The notes under the pieces are model-generated. The model worked only from the letters and a program-made list of their open reading frames with translations. It did no database searches and was not told the origin of the DNA. The translations under genes were made by a program, and so were the position numbers. From the NCBI RefSeq assembly GCF_039649665.1, contig NZ_JBDJAW010000007.1, positions 62,001 through 126,000 of the forward strand: a DNA stretch of 64,000 bases. The letters run 5' to 3'. Shown one piece after another: positions 9,242 through 18,597 of this stretch (the stretch's first letter is position 1; each line of letters begins with the position of its first letter). The DNA is from Microbispora sp. ZYX-F-249 (GTDB taxonomy: Bacteria > Actinomycetota > Actinomycetes > Streptosporangiales > Streptosporangiaceae).

Positions 9242-10869
9242 ACGCTCCCCCGAAGGCCATCGCAGGCGTCTCGACCTTCGTCGACGACCGCATCGGTGCG
9301 GGGAACTTCCTCAAGCGCAACATGAGGAAGATCTTCCCCGACCACTGGTCGTTCCTCCTGGGGGAGATCGCGCTCTACTCGTTCGTCATCCTGCTGCTGA
9401 CCGGTACGTTCCTGACGTTCTGGTTCAAGCCGAGCATGGGCGAGGTCACGTACACGGGCAACTACGCCCCGCTGTACGGCGTGAAGATGTCGGAGGCCTA
9501 CGCCTCGGCGCTGCACATCAGCTTCGACATCCGGGGTGGCCTGCTCATGCGGCAGATCCACCACTGGGCGGCGCTGCTGTTCGTGGCCGGCATGACGGTG
9601 CACATGCTCCGGATCTTCTTCACCGGCGCGTACCGCAAGCCGCGTGAGCTCAACTGGATCATCGGCATCCTGCTGCTCTCGCTGGCGCTCTTCGAGGGCC
9701 TCACCGGCTACTCCCTCCCCGACGACCTGCTCTCCGGCGCGGGTCTGCGGATCACCCAGGGGGTCGCCCAGTCCATCCCGATCGTGGGCACGTACGTCTC
9801 GTTCTTCCTGTTCGGCGGGGAGTATCCGGGCCACGACGTCATCTCGCGGTTCTACACGATCCACATCCTGCTGATCCCGGGCATCCTGCTCGCGCTCATC
9901 TCGGCCCACATGATCCTGATGTGGGTGCAGAAGCACACGCAGATGCCGGGCAAGAACCGGACCGAGAAGAACGTGGTGGGCGCGCCGTTCTACCCGGCGT
10001 TTATGATCAAGTCGGGTGCGTTCTTCCTGTTCACGTTCGGGGTCATCGCGCTGCTCGGCGCGTTCGCCCAGATCAACCCGATCTGGCTGTTCGGGCCGTA
10101 CACGCCGGCGGACATCTCGGCCGGATCGCAGCCCGACTGGTACATGGGCTTCCTGGAAGGCTCGCTCCGTCTCATGCCGGCGTGGGAGATCAACTTCCTC
10201 GGCCACACGGTGACATTGAGCGTGCTGATCCCGGCGCTCGTGCCGCTGGGCATCATCATGACGGGCCTGGCGCTGTATCCGTTCCTGGAGCAGTGGGTCA
10301 CGGGCGACCGCCGCGAGCACCACGTCGCCGACCGGCCGCGCAACAACCCGCACCGCACCTCGATCGGCATGGCGGGCATCACGTTCTACGGCATCCTGTG
10401 GCTGCTGGGCGCCAACGACGAGCTCTCGGCGAACTTCCACGTCGACCTGTACACGACGACCTGGTTCGGGCGGATCGCCATCTTCGTCGGCCCGGCCATC
10501 GCGTACTGGATCACCTACCGGATCTGCATCGGCCTCCAGCGCAAGGACGCCGAGGTGCTGTCCCACGGGGTGGAGTCCGGCGTCATCAAGCGGCTGCCGA
10601 ACGGCCAGTACATCGAGGTCCACACGCCGGCCGCGGAGGACATCGCCGAGCACATCCGCGGCAAGAAGGAGATCCCGGTCCTCACGAGCGCCGAGGACGG
10701 CGAGGGCATCCCGCCCAAGGGCGCCCGCAGCCCGCTCGGCCGGCTCCGCACCAAGATGAGCGAGGCGTACGGCACCGACCACGTCCCGCTCACCGACGGC
10801 CACCACGAGGAGGCTCACGAGGAGGAGCACGCGGGCGTCGGCGGCGGCGACCGCAAGGAGCTCCACTGA
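9238..10869 (+). CDS. qcrB: Cytochrome bc1 complex cytochrome b subunit
   Basis: 543-residue diheme cytochrome b that carries the quinol-oxidising (Qo) and quinone-reducing sites. The haem-ligand His pairs lie in HHWAALLFVAGMTVHM and HILLIPGILLALISAHM. The Qo motif is PDWY (in SQPDWYMGF), the actinobacterial variant of PEWY. A long hydrophilic C-terminal tail ends in a His/Glu-rich stretch. It is the last gene of the ctaE-qcrCAB operon and is followed by a strong hairpin. Its mycobacterial homologue is the target of telacebec-type drugs. Confidence 0.95.
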   Translation: MNAPPKAIAGVSTFVDDRIGAGNFLKRNMRKIFPDHWSFLLGEIALYSFVILLLTGTFLTFWFKPSMGEVTYTGNYAPLYGVKMSEAYASALHISFDIRGGLLMRQIHHWAALLFVAGMTVHMLRIFFTGAYRKPRELNWIIGILLLSLALFEGLTGYSLPDDLLSGAGLRITQGVAQSIPIVGTYVSFFLFGGEYPGHDVISRFYTIHILLIPGILLALISAHMILMWVQKHTQMPGKNRTEKNVVGAPFYPAFMIKSGAFFLFTFGVIALLGAFAQINPIWLFGPYTPADISAGSQPDWYMGFLEGSLRLMPAWEINFLGHTVTLSVLIPALVPLGIIMTGLALYPFLEQWVTGDRREHHVADRPRNNPHRTSIGMAGITFYGILWLLGANDELSANFHVDLYTTTWFGRIAIFVGPAIAYWITYRICIGLQRKDAEVLSHGVESGVIKRLPNGQYIEVHTPAAEDIAEHIRGKKEIPVLTSAEDGEGIPPKGARSPLGRLRTKMSEAYGTDHVPLTDGHHEEAHEEEHAGVGGGDRKELH

Positions 10870-10894
10870 CGGACGCCTGATCGACCGGCACGAC

Positions 10895-10932
10895 ACGGCC
10901 CGGCGAGGGGAACGCTCCCCCGCCGGGCCGTT
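10895..10932. terminator. Terminator between qcrB and the response regulator
   Basis: A stem of 14-15 nearly perfect base pairs (CGGCCCGGCG-a-GGGG against its complement) encloses a short AACG-type loop and is followed by TTGCCTTTCC. It lies between two convergent genes and probably serves both. Confidence 0.75.
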
Positions 10933-10941
10933 GCCTTTCCT

Positions 10942-11592
10942 TCAGGTGGGCGGCACGAGGCCCGTCTCGTAGGCCGTGATGACCAGCCGCACGCGGTCGC
11001 GGGCGTCGAGCTTCGCGAGCAGCCTGGTCACGTACGTCTTGACGGTCGCGGCGCTGATGAACAGCTCGGCGGCGATCTCCGCGTTGGACAGGCCGCGCCC
11101 GACGAGGGTGAGCACCTCGATCTCCCGCTCGGTGAGCCCGGCGACCCGCCGGGGTCGCGGACCGGGCGCGGGGCGGGCGGCGAACTCCCCGATCAGCCTG
11201 CGGGTGACGCGCGGATCGATCAGGGCGTCACCGGCGGCCACCACCCGGATCGCCGCGAGGATGTCGTCCAGGGCCATGTCCTTGACGAGGAACCCGGACG
11301 CCCCCGCGCGCAGCGCGGCGTAGACGTACTCGTCGTCGTCGAAGGTCGTCAGAACGAGGACCCGGGCGCCGTGGCCCGCGGTGATCAGCCGGGTGGCCTC
11401 GATGCCGTCCATGCCGGGCATGCGGATGTCCATGACCACGACGTCGGGCCGCAGGTCCTCGGTCATCCGCACCGCCTCCGCACCGGTGCCCGCCTCCCCC
11501 GCGAGGTCGAGGCCGGGCGCGTCGGCGATGACCATCTGCAGAGCGGCGCGGACCAGGGGCTGATCGTCGGCGAGCAGCACGCGGACGGTCAT
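10942..11592 (-). CDS. NarL/LuxR-type response regulator
   Basis: 216-residue DNA-binding response regulator. The receiver domain starts VRVLLADDQPLVRAAL and has phosphoacceptor Asp in VVVMDIRMPGMDG (about residue 54) and Lys in FLVKDMALDD. The C-terminal LuxR-type helix-turn-helix is GLTEREIEVLTLVGRGLSNAEIAAELFISAATVKT. The ATG overlaps the stop of the upstream sensor kinase by 4 nt, so the two form one operon. The target genes are unknown; the divergent hydrolase/acyltransferase pair is the nearest candidate. Confidence 0.92.
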   Translation of the reverse strand: MTVRVLLADDQPLVRAALQMVIADAPGLDLAGEAGTGAEAVRMTEDLRPDVVVMDIRMPGMDGIEATRLITAGHGARVLVLTTFDDDEYVYAALRAGASGFLVKDMALDDILAAIRVVAAGDALIDPRVTRRLIGEFAARPAPGPRPRRVAGLTEREIEVLTLVGRGLSNAEIAAELFISAATVKTYVTRLLAKLDARDRVRLVITAYETGLVPPT

Positions 11593-12830
11593 CGGACTCC
11601 CGCGGGCACGGGCAGCCGGGCCGCGACCCGGAAGCCTCCCCCGGGACGCGGCCCGGCCGCGAAGGTCCCGCGCAGGACGCCGACCCGCTCACGCATCCCG
11701 AGCAGGCCGTAGCCGTCCCCGGCGTCGCCGCCGCGCCCGTCGTCGAGCACCTCGATGCGCACCTCGTCGTCCCGGTAGTCGATCGACACCCGGCAGGACG
11801 CCGTTCCGGCGTGACGCAGCACGTTGGTGACGGCCTCCTGCACGACGCGGTAGGCCGCCACGTCGATCTCGGGCGGCAGCGGACGCGGCTGCCCCAGCCG
11901 GCGTACGTCGACCCGTACGCCCGCCTGAGTGGTCGTGGCGGCCAGCCGGTCGACGTCGGCGAGGCCGAGCGCCTGTCCCGGACGCCCCGCCTCCGGATGC
12001 GCCGGTTCGGGCGGCCCCGGTCGCGGGGGCGCGGCGGACGCGGGCCGCTCCGGATCGTGGCTCCGCAACGCGCCGAGCATCCGGCGCAGCCCGGACAGCG
12101 TCTGGCGGCCGGCCGTCTCGATCTCCCCGAGGGCGTCCCGCGCCCGATCCGGTTGCGTCTCGATGACCCGCCGCGCGGCGCCGGCCTGCAGCGCGATGAC
12201 GCCGATGCTGTGCGCGACCATGTCGTGCAGCTCACGGGCGATCCTGAGCCGCTCGTCGGTGACGGCCTGGGCCGCCGCGCGGGCGCGCAGTTCCTCGGCG
12301 TGCGCGCGGGACTCGCGCACCGAGTTGCCGAGCAGCCAGGCGATGACGGTCGTCAGGGCCACGGCCGTCTCCGACGACGCCGCGATCGGCCACCCGTACA
12401 GCACCCGGACCGCCAGGTAGCCGCCCAGCACGGCGAGGGCCGTGAGGACGGCGACGACGCCGGCCGCGCGCGACCGTCCGGTGGCGATGAGGAACACCGC
12501 GACCTCGGCCGCGAGGAACTGCGGCAACGGGATCTCCGCCACCCCCAGGGGCATCGTCCCGAGAACGGACGCGGTGAGCAGCAGGGCCAGGGCCGGCAGG
12601 GGACGGCGGCCCAGCAGCGCGCCGCCCACGAGCGCCAGCGCCGTGGCCGCCACGAAGTACGCCAGGCCGTCCCAGCGGAAGAACTGCGCCGCCGGACGCG
12701 CGGCGGGGTACCACTCGCCGGGCAGCCGCATCCGCATCAGGAACGTGAACGCCGTGCCCCCGCACCAGGCGAGGACCACCCACGCCACGGGCGGCAGCCG
12801 TCTCAGCAGCGGAGGGGATGCGACCTGCAT
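11589..12830 (-). CDS. NarL-type sensor histidine kinase
   Basis: 413-residue membrane kinase, partner of the downstream regulator. The N-terminal half has several hydrophobic segments (VVLAWCGGTAFTFLM, GLAYFVAATALALVGGALLG, LALLLTASVLG and others). The HisKA_3 helix is RLRIARELHDMVAHSIGVI with the phospho-His in ELHDM. The HATPase domain has an N box (VVQEAVTNVLRHAG), DDGRGGD and GYGLLGMRERV. ATG 12830 is preceded by TACGCT at 12842-12837 with a 6-nt gap, which indicates a leaderless start. An upstream GTG/ATG at 12866 is less likely. The signal is unknown. Confidence 0.9.
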   Translation of the reverse strand: MQVASPPLLRRLPPVAWVVLAWCGGTAFTFLMRMRLPGEWYPAARPAAQFFRWDGLAYFVAATALALVGGALLGRRPLPALALLLTASVLGTMPLGVAEIPLPQFLAAEVAVFLIATGRSRAAGVVAVLTALAVLGGYLAVRVLYGWPIAASSETAVALTTVIAWLLGNSVRESRAHAEELRARAAAQAVTDERLRIARELHDMVAHSIGVIALQAGAARRVIETQPDRARDALGEIETAGRQTLSGLRRMLGALRSHDPERPASAAPPRPGPPEPAHPEAGRPGQALGLADVDRLAATTTQAGVRVDVRRLGQPRPLPPEIDVAAYRVVQEAVTNVLRHAGTASCRVSIDYRDDEVRIEVLDDGRGGDAGDGYGLLGMRERVGVLRGTFAAGPRPGGGFRVAARLPVPAGVR

Positions 12831-12897
12831 GATCAGAGCGTAACCACGCGTCCTTGTCGCGGGCATCCGACCGGGGGTCTACATCCGCGGTCGGCCC

Positions 12898-14025
12898 GTG
12901 CCCCGGCGAATGTCCGCCCCGGCCCGATGCGGCGGACCGGCGGCGGACGGCACCGTGATCCGGGTGATCGACACCGCACAGCCGCATGCGGCCCGCGACC
13001 GGCCGCCCGCGCCGCTCCCCCTCCCCCACGGCGGCACGGGCGCACGCCGCGTCCCGCGCGCCTGCCTCCGCCCCGGTCCGACCCGCAGCCGCCGGCGGTT
13101 GCTCATCGCGCTCGCCGCCGCCGTGCTCGCCGTCCCGGTGACCGCCGCGGCCCGGCCCGAGGCGGTCCCCGCCCCCGTCCCGCCGCCTCTGTCCCCGCTG
13201 CGGACCGCGACCACCGCGAGCCTGGCCGAGCGGTACGCCGCCACCCGTGATGCCGTCGAGACGGCGATGCGGACCGCCGCCGCGACGGGCCACCGGTGGC
13301 GGGCCGCGATGCTGCGGGCGATGGCCGGCCCCGCCCGGCACTTCCTGTCCTTCGACGGCCGCGACGGCGGCCGGGCGGTGGAGGTGTTCGGCGACCTGGC
13401 CGCCGCCGACCGGATCGCGGTGATCGTCCCCGGCTCGGGCACCGGCCTCGACACGTACGGGCTCCTGCGCGGGGGCGCGATGCGGCTGCAGCGGGCGATC
13501 GGCGGACGGGGAGCCGTGGTCGCCTGGCTCGGATACCGGACCCCGAGCACCGTCAGCCTCCAGGCGATGACCCCCGGCCGCGCGGACGAGGCCGTCCCCG
13601 CCCTGCGTGCCTTCGTACGCGACCTGGCCCGGCTCAGGCCCGCCGCCCGCGTCAGCCTGCTGTGTCACTCGTACGGCGGCGTGGTGTGCGGCCGGGCCGC
13701 CTCCGGTCTCGACGTCGCGGACATCGTGCTGTACGGCAGTCCCGGCGCCGGGGTGGACGACGCGGCGGCGATGCGCACCCGGGCGGAGGTGTGGGCCACC
13801 CGCGGCGCCGGGGACTGGGTGGCCCACCTGCCGCACGCGGCGGTGCGCCTGCCCTCCGGCACGATCGGGCTCGGGGCCGATCCCCTGTCCCCCCGGTTCG
13901 GCGCGCGGATCTTCGACGCGGGCGACGCCGGTCACAGCGACTATCTGAAGGACGGATCGCCCGCGCTGGCCGGCATCGCCCTGATCGTCTCCGGGCGCAC
14001 TCCCGCCGGGATGCGCCGTGGTTGA
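12898..14025 (+). CDS. Secreted alpha/beta hydrolase (DUF1023-like)
   Basis: Up to 375 residues. A basic stretch plus a hydrophobic segment (RSRRRLLIALAAAVLAVPVTAAA, about residues 61-83) suggests export. The core has the alpha/beta hydrolase nucleophile elbow LCHSYGG (Ser about residue 262), a strand-turn IAVIVPGSGT near the oxyanion region, and a late His in GHSDYL. This fits the DUF1023 group of actinobacterial hydrolases. The long tail before the signal makes the start uncertain: GTG 12898, ATG 12910, GTG 12955 and GTG 12964 are all in frame. It overlaps the acyltransferase gene by 8 nt. Confidence 0.75.
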   Translation: MPRRMSAPARCGGPAADGTVIRVIDTAQPHAARDRPPAPLPLPHGGTGARRVPRACLRPGPTRSRRRLLIALAAAVLAVPVTAAARPEAVPAPVPPPLSPLRTATTASLAERYAATRDAVETAMRTAAATGHRWRAAMLRAMAGPARHFLSFDGRDGGRAVEVFGDLAAADRIAVIVPGSGTGLDTYGLLRGGAMRLQRAIGGRGAVVAWLGYRTPSTVSLQAMTPGRADEAVPALRAFVRDLARLRPAARVSLLCHSYGGVVCGRAASGLDVADIVLYGSPGAGVDDAAAMRTRAEVWATRGAGDWVAHLPHAAVRLPSGTIGLGADPLSPRFGARIFDAGDAGHSDYLKDGSPALAGIALIVSGRTPAGMRRG

Positions 14026-15214
14026 CGACTTCGCCGGGCGCGCCGGTGCGGCGGCACCGGCCCGGCACGAGCGCGACTCGGACACACCACCCGCCCTCGC
14101 CTCGGAGACAGCCCGCGACCGCGCCGTCGACGCTCTTCGCGCCTTCGCCGTCCTCGGCGTGGTGCTCGGTCACTGGCTGGTGACCGCCGTGGTCGCCGAC
14201 AGCGGAACGTTCCGTGTCACCAGCCCGCTGAAGTACCTGCCGCACCTCGCACCCGTCTCCTGGCTGCTCCAGACCATGGCGGTGTTCTTCTTCGTCGGCG
14301 GCAGGGTGGCCGTGGAGAGCCGCGGCCGTGCCCGGGACCGGGGCGCCGGCCACGGGCGGTGGGCCGCCGCCCGGATGACCCGCCTGTTCCGCCCGATCGC
14401 GCCCCTGCTCGGGGTGTGGAGCGCGGCCGCCGTGGCGATGCTCGCGTGGGGTGCCGACCCGGGGAGCGTCTACGCGCTGGTCAAGCTGGTGTGGTCGCCG
14501 ATGTGGTTCCTGCTGGTCTTCGCGGCGCTGACGGCGGCGACCCCGCTCGCCGCCCGGCTGCACCCCGCGTGGCCGCTCGCCGCCGTCGCGGTCTGCGACC
14601 TCGTGAGGTTCGGCCTGGACGGGCCGCCCTGGATCGGCTGGATCAACCTGGGGACCGGCTGGCTGGTGCCGTACTGTCTGGGCGTCCTCTGGGCCGGCGG
14701 ACGCCTGGACGGCCCGGTGACCAGGTGGGCGCTGCTTTTCGGCGGGGCCGCGGCCACCGCCGGCCTCGTCCTGTGGGCCGGCTACCCGGCGTCCATGGTC
14801 GGCGTGCCCGGCGCCCCGGTTTCCAACCAGGCCCCGCCCACTCTGGCGGCCGTGACGTTCGGGCTGGCGCAGTGCGGAGCGGCCCTGGTGCTGTCCGGCC
14901 CCCTGCGGAGGCTCCTGCGGCGCCCCGCCCTGTGGGCGCTCGTGGCGGCGGCCAACCTCTCCGCGATGACGATCTTCCTGTGGCATCAGACCGCCATGAT
15001 CGCGGTCACGGTGGCGGTCCTGCCGCTCGCGGGCCGCGCGCTGCCCGGCCTGCACGCCGTGCCCGGCGATCCCGCATGGGTGGCCGCCCGCCTGGCGTGG
15101 CTGCCGGTGTTCGCGATGGCCCTGGCGGGGTGCCTGGCGGCCTTCCACGGCCGCGGAAGGCCAGGCCGTACCCGGCTGAAGGCCGAACGCCGAAAGGGCG
15201 CCCGCGCGCGCTGA
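14018..15214 (+). CDS. Membrane acyltransferase 3 family protein
   Basis: 398-residue polytopic protein of the acyltransferase 3 (OafA/YrhL-like) family. After a ~30-residue polar leader comes the signature RAVDALRAFAVLGVVLGHWL with the conserved Arg and His of the family. About ten hydrophobic segments follow. Family members O-acylate sugars, lipids or peptides at the inner membrane; the acceptor here is unknown. GTG 14018 overlaps the hydrolase stop, so the two are translationally coupled. A hydrolase and an acyltransferase together suggest making and removing an ester on an envelope component, but this is inference. Confidence 0.85.
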   Translation: MVDDFAGRAGAAAPARHERDSDTPPALASETARDRAVDALRAFAVLGVVLGHWLVTAVVADSGTFRVTSPLKYLPHLAPVSWLLQTMAVFFFVGGRVAVESRGRARDRGAGHGRWAAARMTRLFRPIAPLLGVWSAAAVAMLAWGADPGSVYALVKLVWSPMWFLLVFAALTAATPLAARLHPAWPLAAVAVCDLVRFGLDGPPWIGWINLGTGWLVPYCLGVLWAGGRLDGPVTRWALLFGGAAATAGLVLWAGYPASMVGVPGAPVSNQAPPTLAAVTFGLAQCGAALVLSGPLRRLLRRPALWALVAAANLSAMTIFLWHQTAMIAVTVAVLPLAGRALPGLHAVPGDPAWVAARLAWLPVFAMALAGCLAAFHGRGRPGRTRLKAERRKGARAR

Positions 15215-15229
15215 GAGTCGAGGGCCCGC

Positions 15230-16399
15230 TCAGAGGACGTCGGTGGGGGCGGCGCGCAGGCGGCTGTGCTTGAGCCAGAGGGGCCAGGAGTCCTGCCAGT
15301 AGCTCCAGCCGTTGGTCGCCTCCAGCCTGCGCGGCGTGCCGGTCACGATGATCGGGTCGCCGATCAGGGTGTTGTTCTTGAACCACTTGGCGTTCTCGGG
15401 GCTGACGTTCACGCAGCCGTGGCTGACGTTGGAGTTGCCCTGGTCGCCGACGGACCACGGCGCACCATGGACGTATTCGCCCGTGTTGGAGATGCGGACG
15501 CTGTTGTACACGGTCGTCTGGTAGTAGCCGGCCTGTCCGGGTCCCGCGTCCGGGGACGTCATGACCGTGACGTCCTCCCTGGACATCGCCACATGGATGC
15601 CGCTGGTGGTGTGGTGGCGGAGGACGTCGCCCATGCCCGCGCTGATCGGCATGTTCTTGATCTGCTTGCCGTCGCGCTCGATCTTCATGTGGTGGGTCTG
15701 AGTGTTGGCCACGCTGATCTGCGAACGGCCGATCTCGAAGTCCCGGACGTAGTCCTGCTTGCCGTACATGCCCTCGCCGCCCCTGATGCCGGCCAGCCGA
15801 GCGGTGACGCGGACTTTGGTGTACGTCGGCCAGTACCTCTCCGGGCGGAAGACCACGTTCTTGTCGTCGAGCCAGTGCCAGGCGCCTTCGATGGGCTTGG
15901 ACGCCCGCACGATCAGATTGCGCTCGACGGACACACGGTCGCTGATCGGCTTGTCGAAGGTGATGATGATCGGCATGCCGACGCCGACCGTGAGGCCGGT
16001 GTCCTGCTTGTTGGGCAGCAGGGTGGAGATGCCGAAGGTCTTGGCGGCCTGTTTCGTGGCGAAGCGGACGCTCCTGGTCGCCGACCCGCCCGGGCCCGCG
16101 GCCGTCGCCTCGACGCTGTAGGCCGTGCCGGGGGCCATGGGACGCTCGCTGCGCCACTGGGTGCGGTCGGGGCTGAACACGCCCGCTACGGGCCGCCCAG
16201 CGGCCTGTACGGCCACATGGGTGAGCTTGCCGCCCGCCGCGCCGATCAGGATCGGCAGCTCGGGCGGCAGGTCGGCGGCGCCGTCGAGCGGGCTGATGCT
16301 GATCGCCGTCCTGGCGTCTCGATCCTCGTCCTGCCCACCCGACGTGGAACACCCCGCAATCACCACGAGAAGGGCCAGCACCCCCGCACCAGCACGCAC
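15230..16399 (-). CDS. L,D-transpeptidase lipoprotein
   Basis: 389-residue peptidoglycan 3-3 crosslinking enzyme. The N-terminus is a lipoprotein signal (VLALLVVIAGCSTS; lipobox Cys ~17). Two immunoglobulin-like regions precede the YkuD catalytic domain. The catalytic motif HGAPWS...SHGCVNVS contains the active-site His and Cys, and a C-terminal cap (WSYWQDSWPLW) resembles mycobacterial LdtMt2. The GTG start lies 7 nt after TAGGGG, a near-consensus -10 box. The gene lies 141 bp downstream of ctaF on the same strand, separated from it by a strong hairpin, so it is probably transcribed on its own. Confidence 0.93.
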   Translation of the reverse strand: MRAGAGVLALLVVIAGCSTSGGQDEDRDARTAISISPLDGAADLPPELPILIGAAGGKLTHVAVQAAGRPVAGVFSPDRTQWRSERPMAPGTAYSVEATAAGPGGSATRSVRFATKQAAKTFGISTLLPNKQDTGLTVGVGMPIIITFDKPISDRVSVERNLIVRASKPIEGAWHWLDDKNVVFRPERYWPTYTKVRVTARLAGIRGGEGMYGKQDYVRDFEIGRSQISVANTQTHHMKIERDGKQIKNMPISAGMGDVLRHHTTSGIHVAMSREDVTVMTSPDAGPGQAGYYQTTVYNSVRISNTGEYVHGAPWSVGDQGNSNVSHGCVNVSPENAKWFKNNTLIGDPIIVTGTPRRLEATNGWSYWQDSWPLWLKHSRLRAAPTDVL

Positions 16400-16491
16400 G
16401 TCCGTCCCCCTAGCGTCGCTTTCCGGGGGTTATTCCCCGGTGGCGTACCGTTCGGGCTGTCTGGGCACCGCGTACGGGCAAAGAACGCGGA

Positions 16492-16521
16492 CGGCCGGTC
16501 GGCGAGATCGCCGACCGGCCG
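16492..16521 (-). terminator. Terminator after ctaF
   Basis: A perfect inverted repeat of 14 bp (CGGCCGGTCGGCGA and its complement, with a 2-nt centre) lies 20 bp beyond the ctaF stop codon on the minus strand, so it should end the ctaC-ctaD-ctaF transcript. No T-tract is obvious. Confidence 0.65.
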
Positions 16522-16540
16522 CACAGCGGGGTTCACGGAA

Positions 16541-16936
16541 TCAGTGCGAGAAGTTGCCCCGGTAGTACTGGAACACGAACCCGATCATGGCCATGACCGT
16601 GCAGAACAGGCCGATGAAGAACAGCCACCAGCCGACCGCGAAGCCGAAGAACGTCAGCGCGGCCGACAGGCAGACGAACAGCGGCCACCAGCTGTGCGGG
16701 CTGTAGAAGCCGATCTCGCCCGCGCCGTCGCTGATCTCGGCTTCCTTGTTGTCCTCCGGCTGGTCGCCGATGCGCCGCGCGGTGAACAGCAGGTAGTAGC
16801 CGATCATGAGGGCCAGGCCGACGGAGATCGCCATGGCGGTGGTGCCGGTCGGCTCCTTCGACCAGAACCAGTAGACCACGTCCGCGGCGGCGAAGAAGAC
16901 GCCGCAGAGCAGGAACATCCATCCCTGGATCTTCAT
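16541..16936 (-). CDS. ctaF: Cytochrome c oxidase subunit IV (actinobacterial type)
   Basis: 131-residue small integral membrane subunit of the aa3 oxidase. It has four hydrophobic segments in two pairs ([21 protein letters not shown] and [17 protein letters not shown], then [27 protein letters not shown] and [15 protein letters not shown]) around a polar loop ([17 protein letters not shown]), as in mycobacterial CtaF (Rv2199c). Its ATG overlaps the ctaD stop by 4 nt. It is the last gene of the ctaC-ctaD-ctaF operon. Confidence 0.93.
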   Translation of the reverse strand: MKIQGWMFLLCGVFFAAADVVYWFWSKEPTGTTAMAISVGLALMIGYYLLFTARRIGDQPEDNKEAEISDGAGEIGFYSPHSWWPLFVCLSAALTFFGFAVGWWLFFIGLFCTVMAMIGFVFQYYRGNFSH

Positions 16937-18597
16937 CGGGACTCCTCCACCAGCTCAGGCTTGGCGGTGATGTGCGGGTACTTGAGGTCGAACGCCGGGC
17001 GCTCGGACCGGATCCGCGGCAGCGACAGGAAGTTGTGCCGCGGCGGCGGGCAGGAGGTCGCCCACTCGAGCGAGCCGCCGAAGCCCCACGGGTCGTCCAC
17101 GGTGACCTTGGGCGCCTTCCGCCACGTCACCCAGACGTTGTAGAAGAACGGCAGGGTGGACAGGCCCAGCAGGAGCGCGCCGGCGGAGGAGACCATGTTC
17201 AGGTCCGTGAAGCCGTCGCTCGCCGAGTAGTCGGCGTACCGCCGGGGGAAGCCGATGACGCCCAGCCAGTGCTGCACCAGGAAGGTCAGGTGGAAGCCGA
17301 AGAACAGCAACCAGAAGTGGAGCTTGCCGATCTTGTCGTTGAGCATCTTGCCGGTGAACTTCGGCCACCAGAAGTAGAAGCCCGCGAACATCGCGAACAC
17401 CACGGTGCCGAAGACCACGTAGTGGAAGTGGGCGACGACGAAGTAGGTGTCGCTGACGTGGAAGTCCAGCGGCGGCGACGCCAGGATGACGCCGGTCAGG
17501 CCGCCGAACAGGAAGGTCACCAGGAAGCCGACCGCGAACAGCATCGGCGACTCGAACGACAGGTGCCCTCGCCACATCGTGCCGATCCAGTTGAAGAACT
17601 TCACACCGGTCGGCACCGCGATGAGGAACGTCATGAACGAGAAGAACGGCAACAGCACCTGGCCGGTCACGAACATGTGGTGGGCCCACACGGTGACGGA
17701 CAGACCCGCGATGGCGATGGTCGCGCCTACCAGGCCGATGTAGCCGAAGATCGGCTTACGGCTGAAGACCGGCAGGACCTCGGTGATGATGCCGAAGAAC
17801 GGCAGCGCGATGATGTAGACCTCGGGGTGGCCGAAGAACCAGAACAGGTGCTGCCACAGCATCGGCCCGCCGGTCGGCGAGTCGAAGATGTGCGCGCCCA
17901 GCTTGCGGTCGGCCTCCAGGGCGAGCAGCGCGGCGGCCAGCACCGGGAAGGCCAGCAGCACCAGGATGCTCGTCAGCAGGATGTTCCAGGTGAAGATCGG
18001 CATCCGGAACATCGTCATGCCGGGGGCGCGCATGGTGAGAATCGTGGTGATGAAGTTCACCGCGCCGAGGATGGTGCCGAGACCGGACAGCGCCAGACCC
18101 ATGACCCACAGGTCGCTGCCGAGGCCGGGCGACGTCACCGCGTTCGACAGCGGCGCGTACGCGGTCCAGCCGAACGACGCGGAGCCACCCGGGGTGAAGA
18201 AGCCCAGGACGGCGATCGTGCTGCCGAACAGGTAGAGCCAGTAGCTCACCATGTTCAGCCGGGGGAACGCCACGTCGGGGGCGCCGATCTGCAGCGGCAT
18301 CAGCTCGTTGGCGAAGCCGGCGAACAGCGGCGTCGCGAACATGAGCAGCATGATCGTGCCGTGCATCGTGAACAGCTGGTTGAACTGCTCGTTGCTGACG
18401 ACCTGCAGCCCCGGCTGCGCGAGCTCGGCCCGCATCACCAGCGCCATGAGGCCGCCGATGAGGAAGAAGACGAACGACGTGATCAGGTAGAGGTGCCCGA
18501 TCACCTTGTGGTCGGTCGAGGACAGCCACTTGGCGATGACCGTGCCCTTGGTGTACGGCCGCGCGGCGACGCCGACCGGTTCCTGGATGGCGGTCAC
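16933..18597 (-). CDS. ctaD: Cytochrome c oxidase subunit I
   Basis: 554-residue catalytic subunit that binds haem a and the haem a3-CuB centre and reduces oxygen. Key motifs are [18 protein letters not shown] (CuB His and the crosslinked Tyr), [12 protein letters not shown] (two CuB His) and FHYVVFG near the haem ligands. Twelve hydrophobic helices are evident. The start is GTG 18597, which overlaps the ctaC stop (GTGA). The open frame continues upstream inside ctaC but is only a shadow. It is the middle gene of ctaC-ctaD-ctaF. Confidence 0.95.
   Translation of the reverse strand: MTAIQEPVGVAARPYTKGTVIAKWLSSTDHKVIGHLYLITSFVFFLIGGLMALVMRAELAQPGLQVVSNEQFNQLFTMHGTIMLLMFATPLFAGFANELMPLQIGAPDVAFPRLNMVSYWLYLFGSTIAVLGFFTPGGSASFGWTAYAPLSNAVTSPGLGSDLWVMGLALSGLGTILGAVNFITTILTMRAPGMTMFRMPIFTWNILLTSILVLLAFPVLAAALLALEADRKLGAHIFDSPTGGPMLWQHLFWFFGHPEVYIIALPFFGIITEVLPVFSRKPIFGYIGLVGATIAIAGLSVTVWAHHMFVTGQVLLPFFSFMTFLIAVPTGVKFFNWIGTMWRGHLSFESPMLFAVGFLVTFLFGGLTGVILASPPLDFHVSDTYFVVAHFHYVVFGTVVFAMFAGFYFWWPKFTGKMLNDKIGKLHFWLLFFGFHLTFLVQHWLGVIGFPRRYADYSASDGFTDLNMVSSAGALLLGLSTLPFFYNVWVTWRKAPKVTVDDPWGFGGSLEWATSCPPPRHNFLSLPRIRSERPAFDLKYPHITAKPELVEESR

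Noticed and set aside
12898..13080. Separate gene upstream of the hydrolase signal peptide
   Set aside because: The frame is continuous with the hydrolase and shows no stop. It is more likely an over-long start than another gene.
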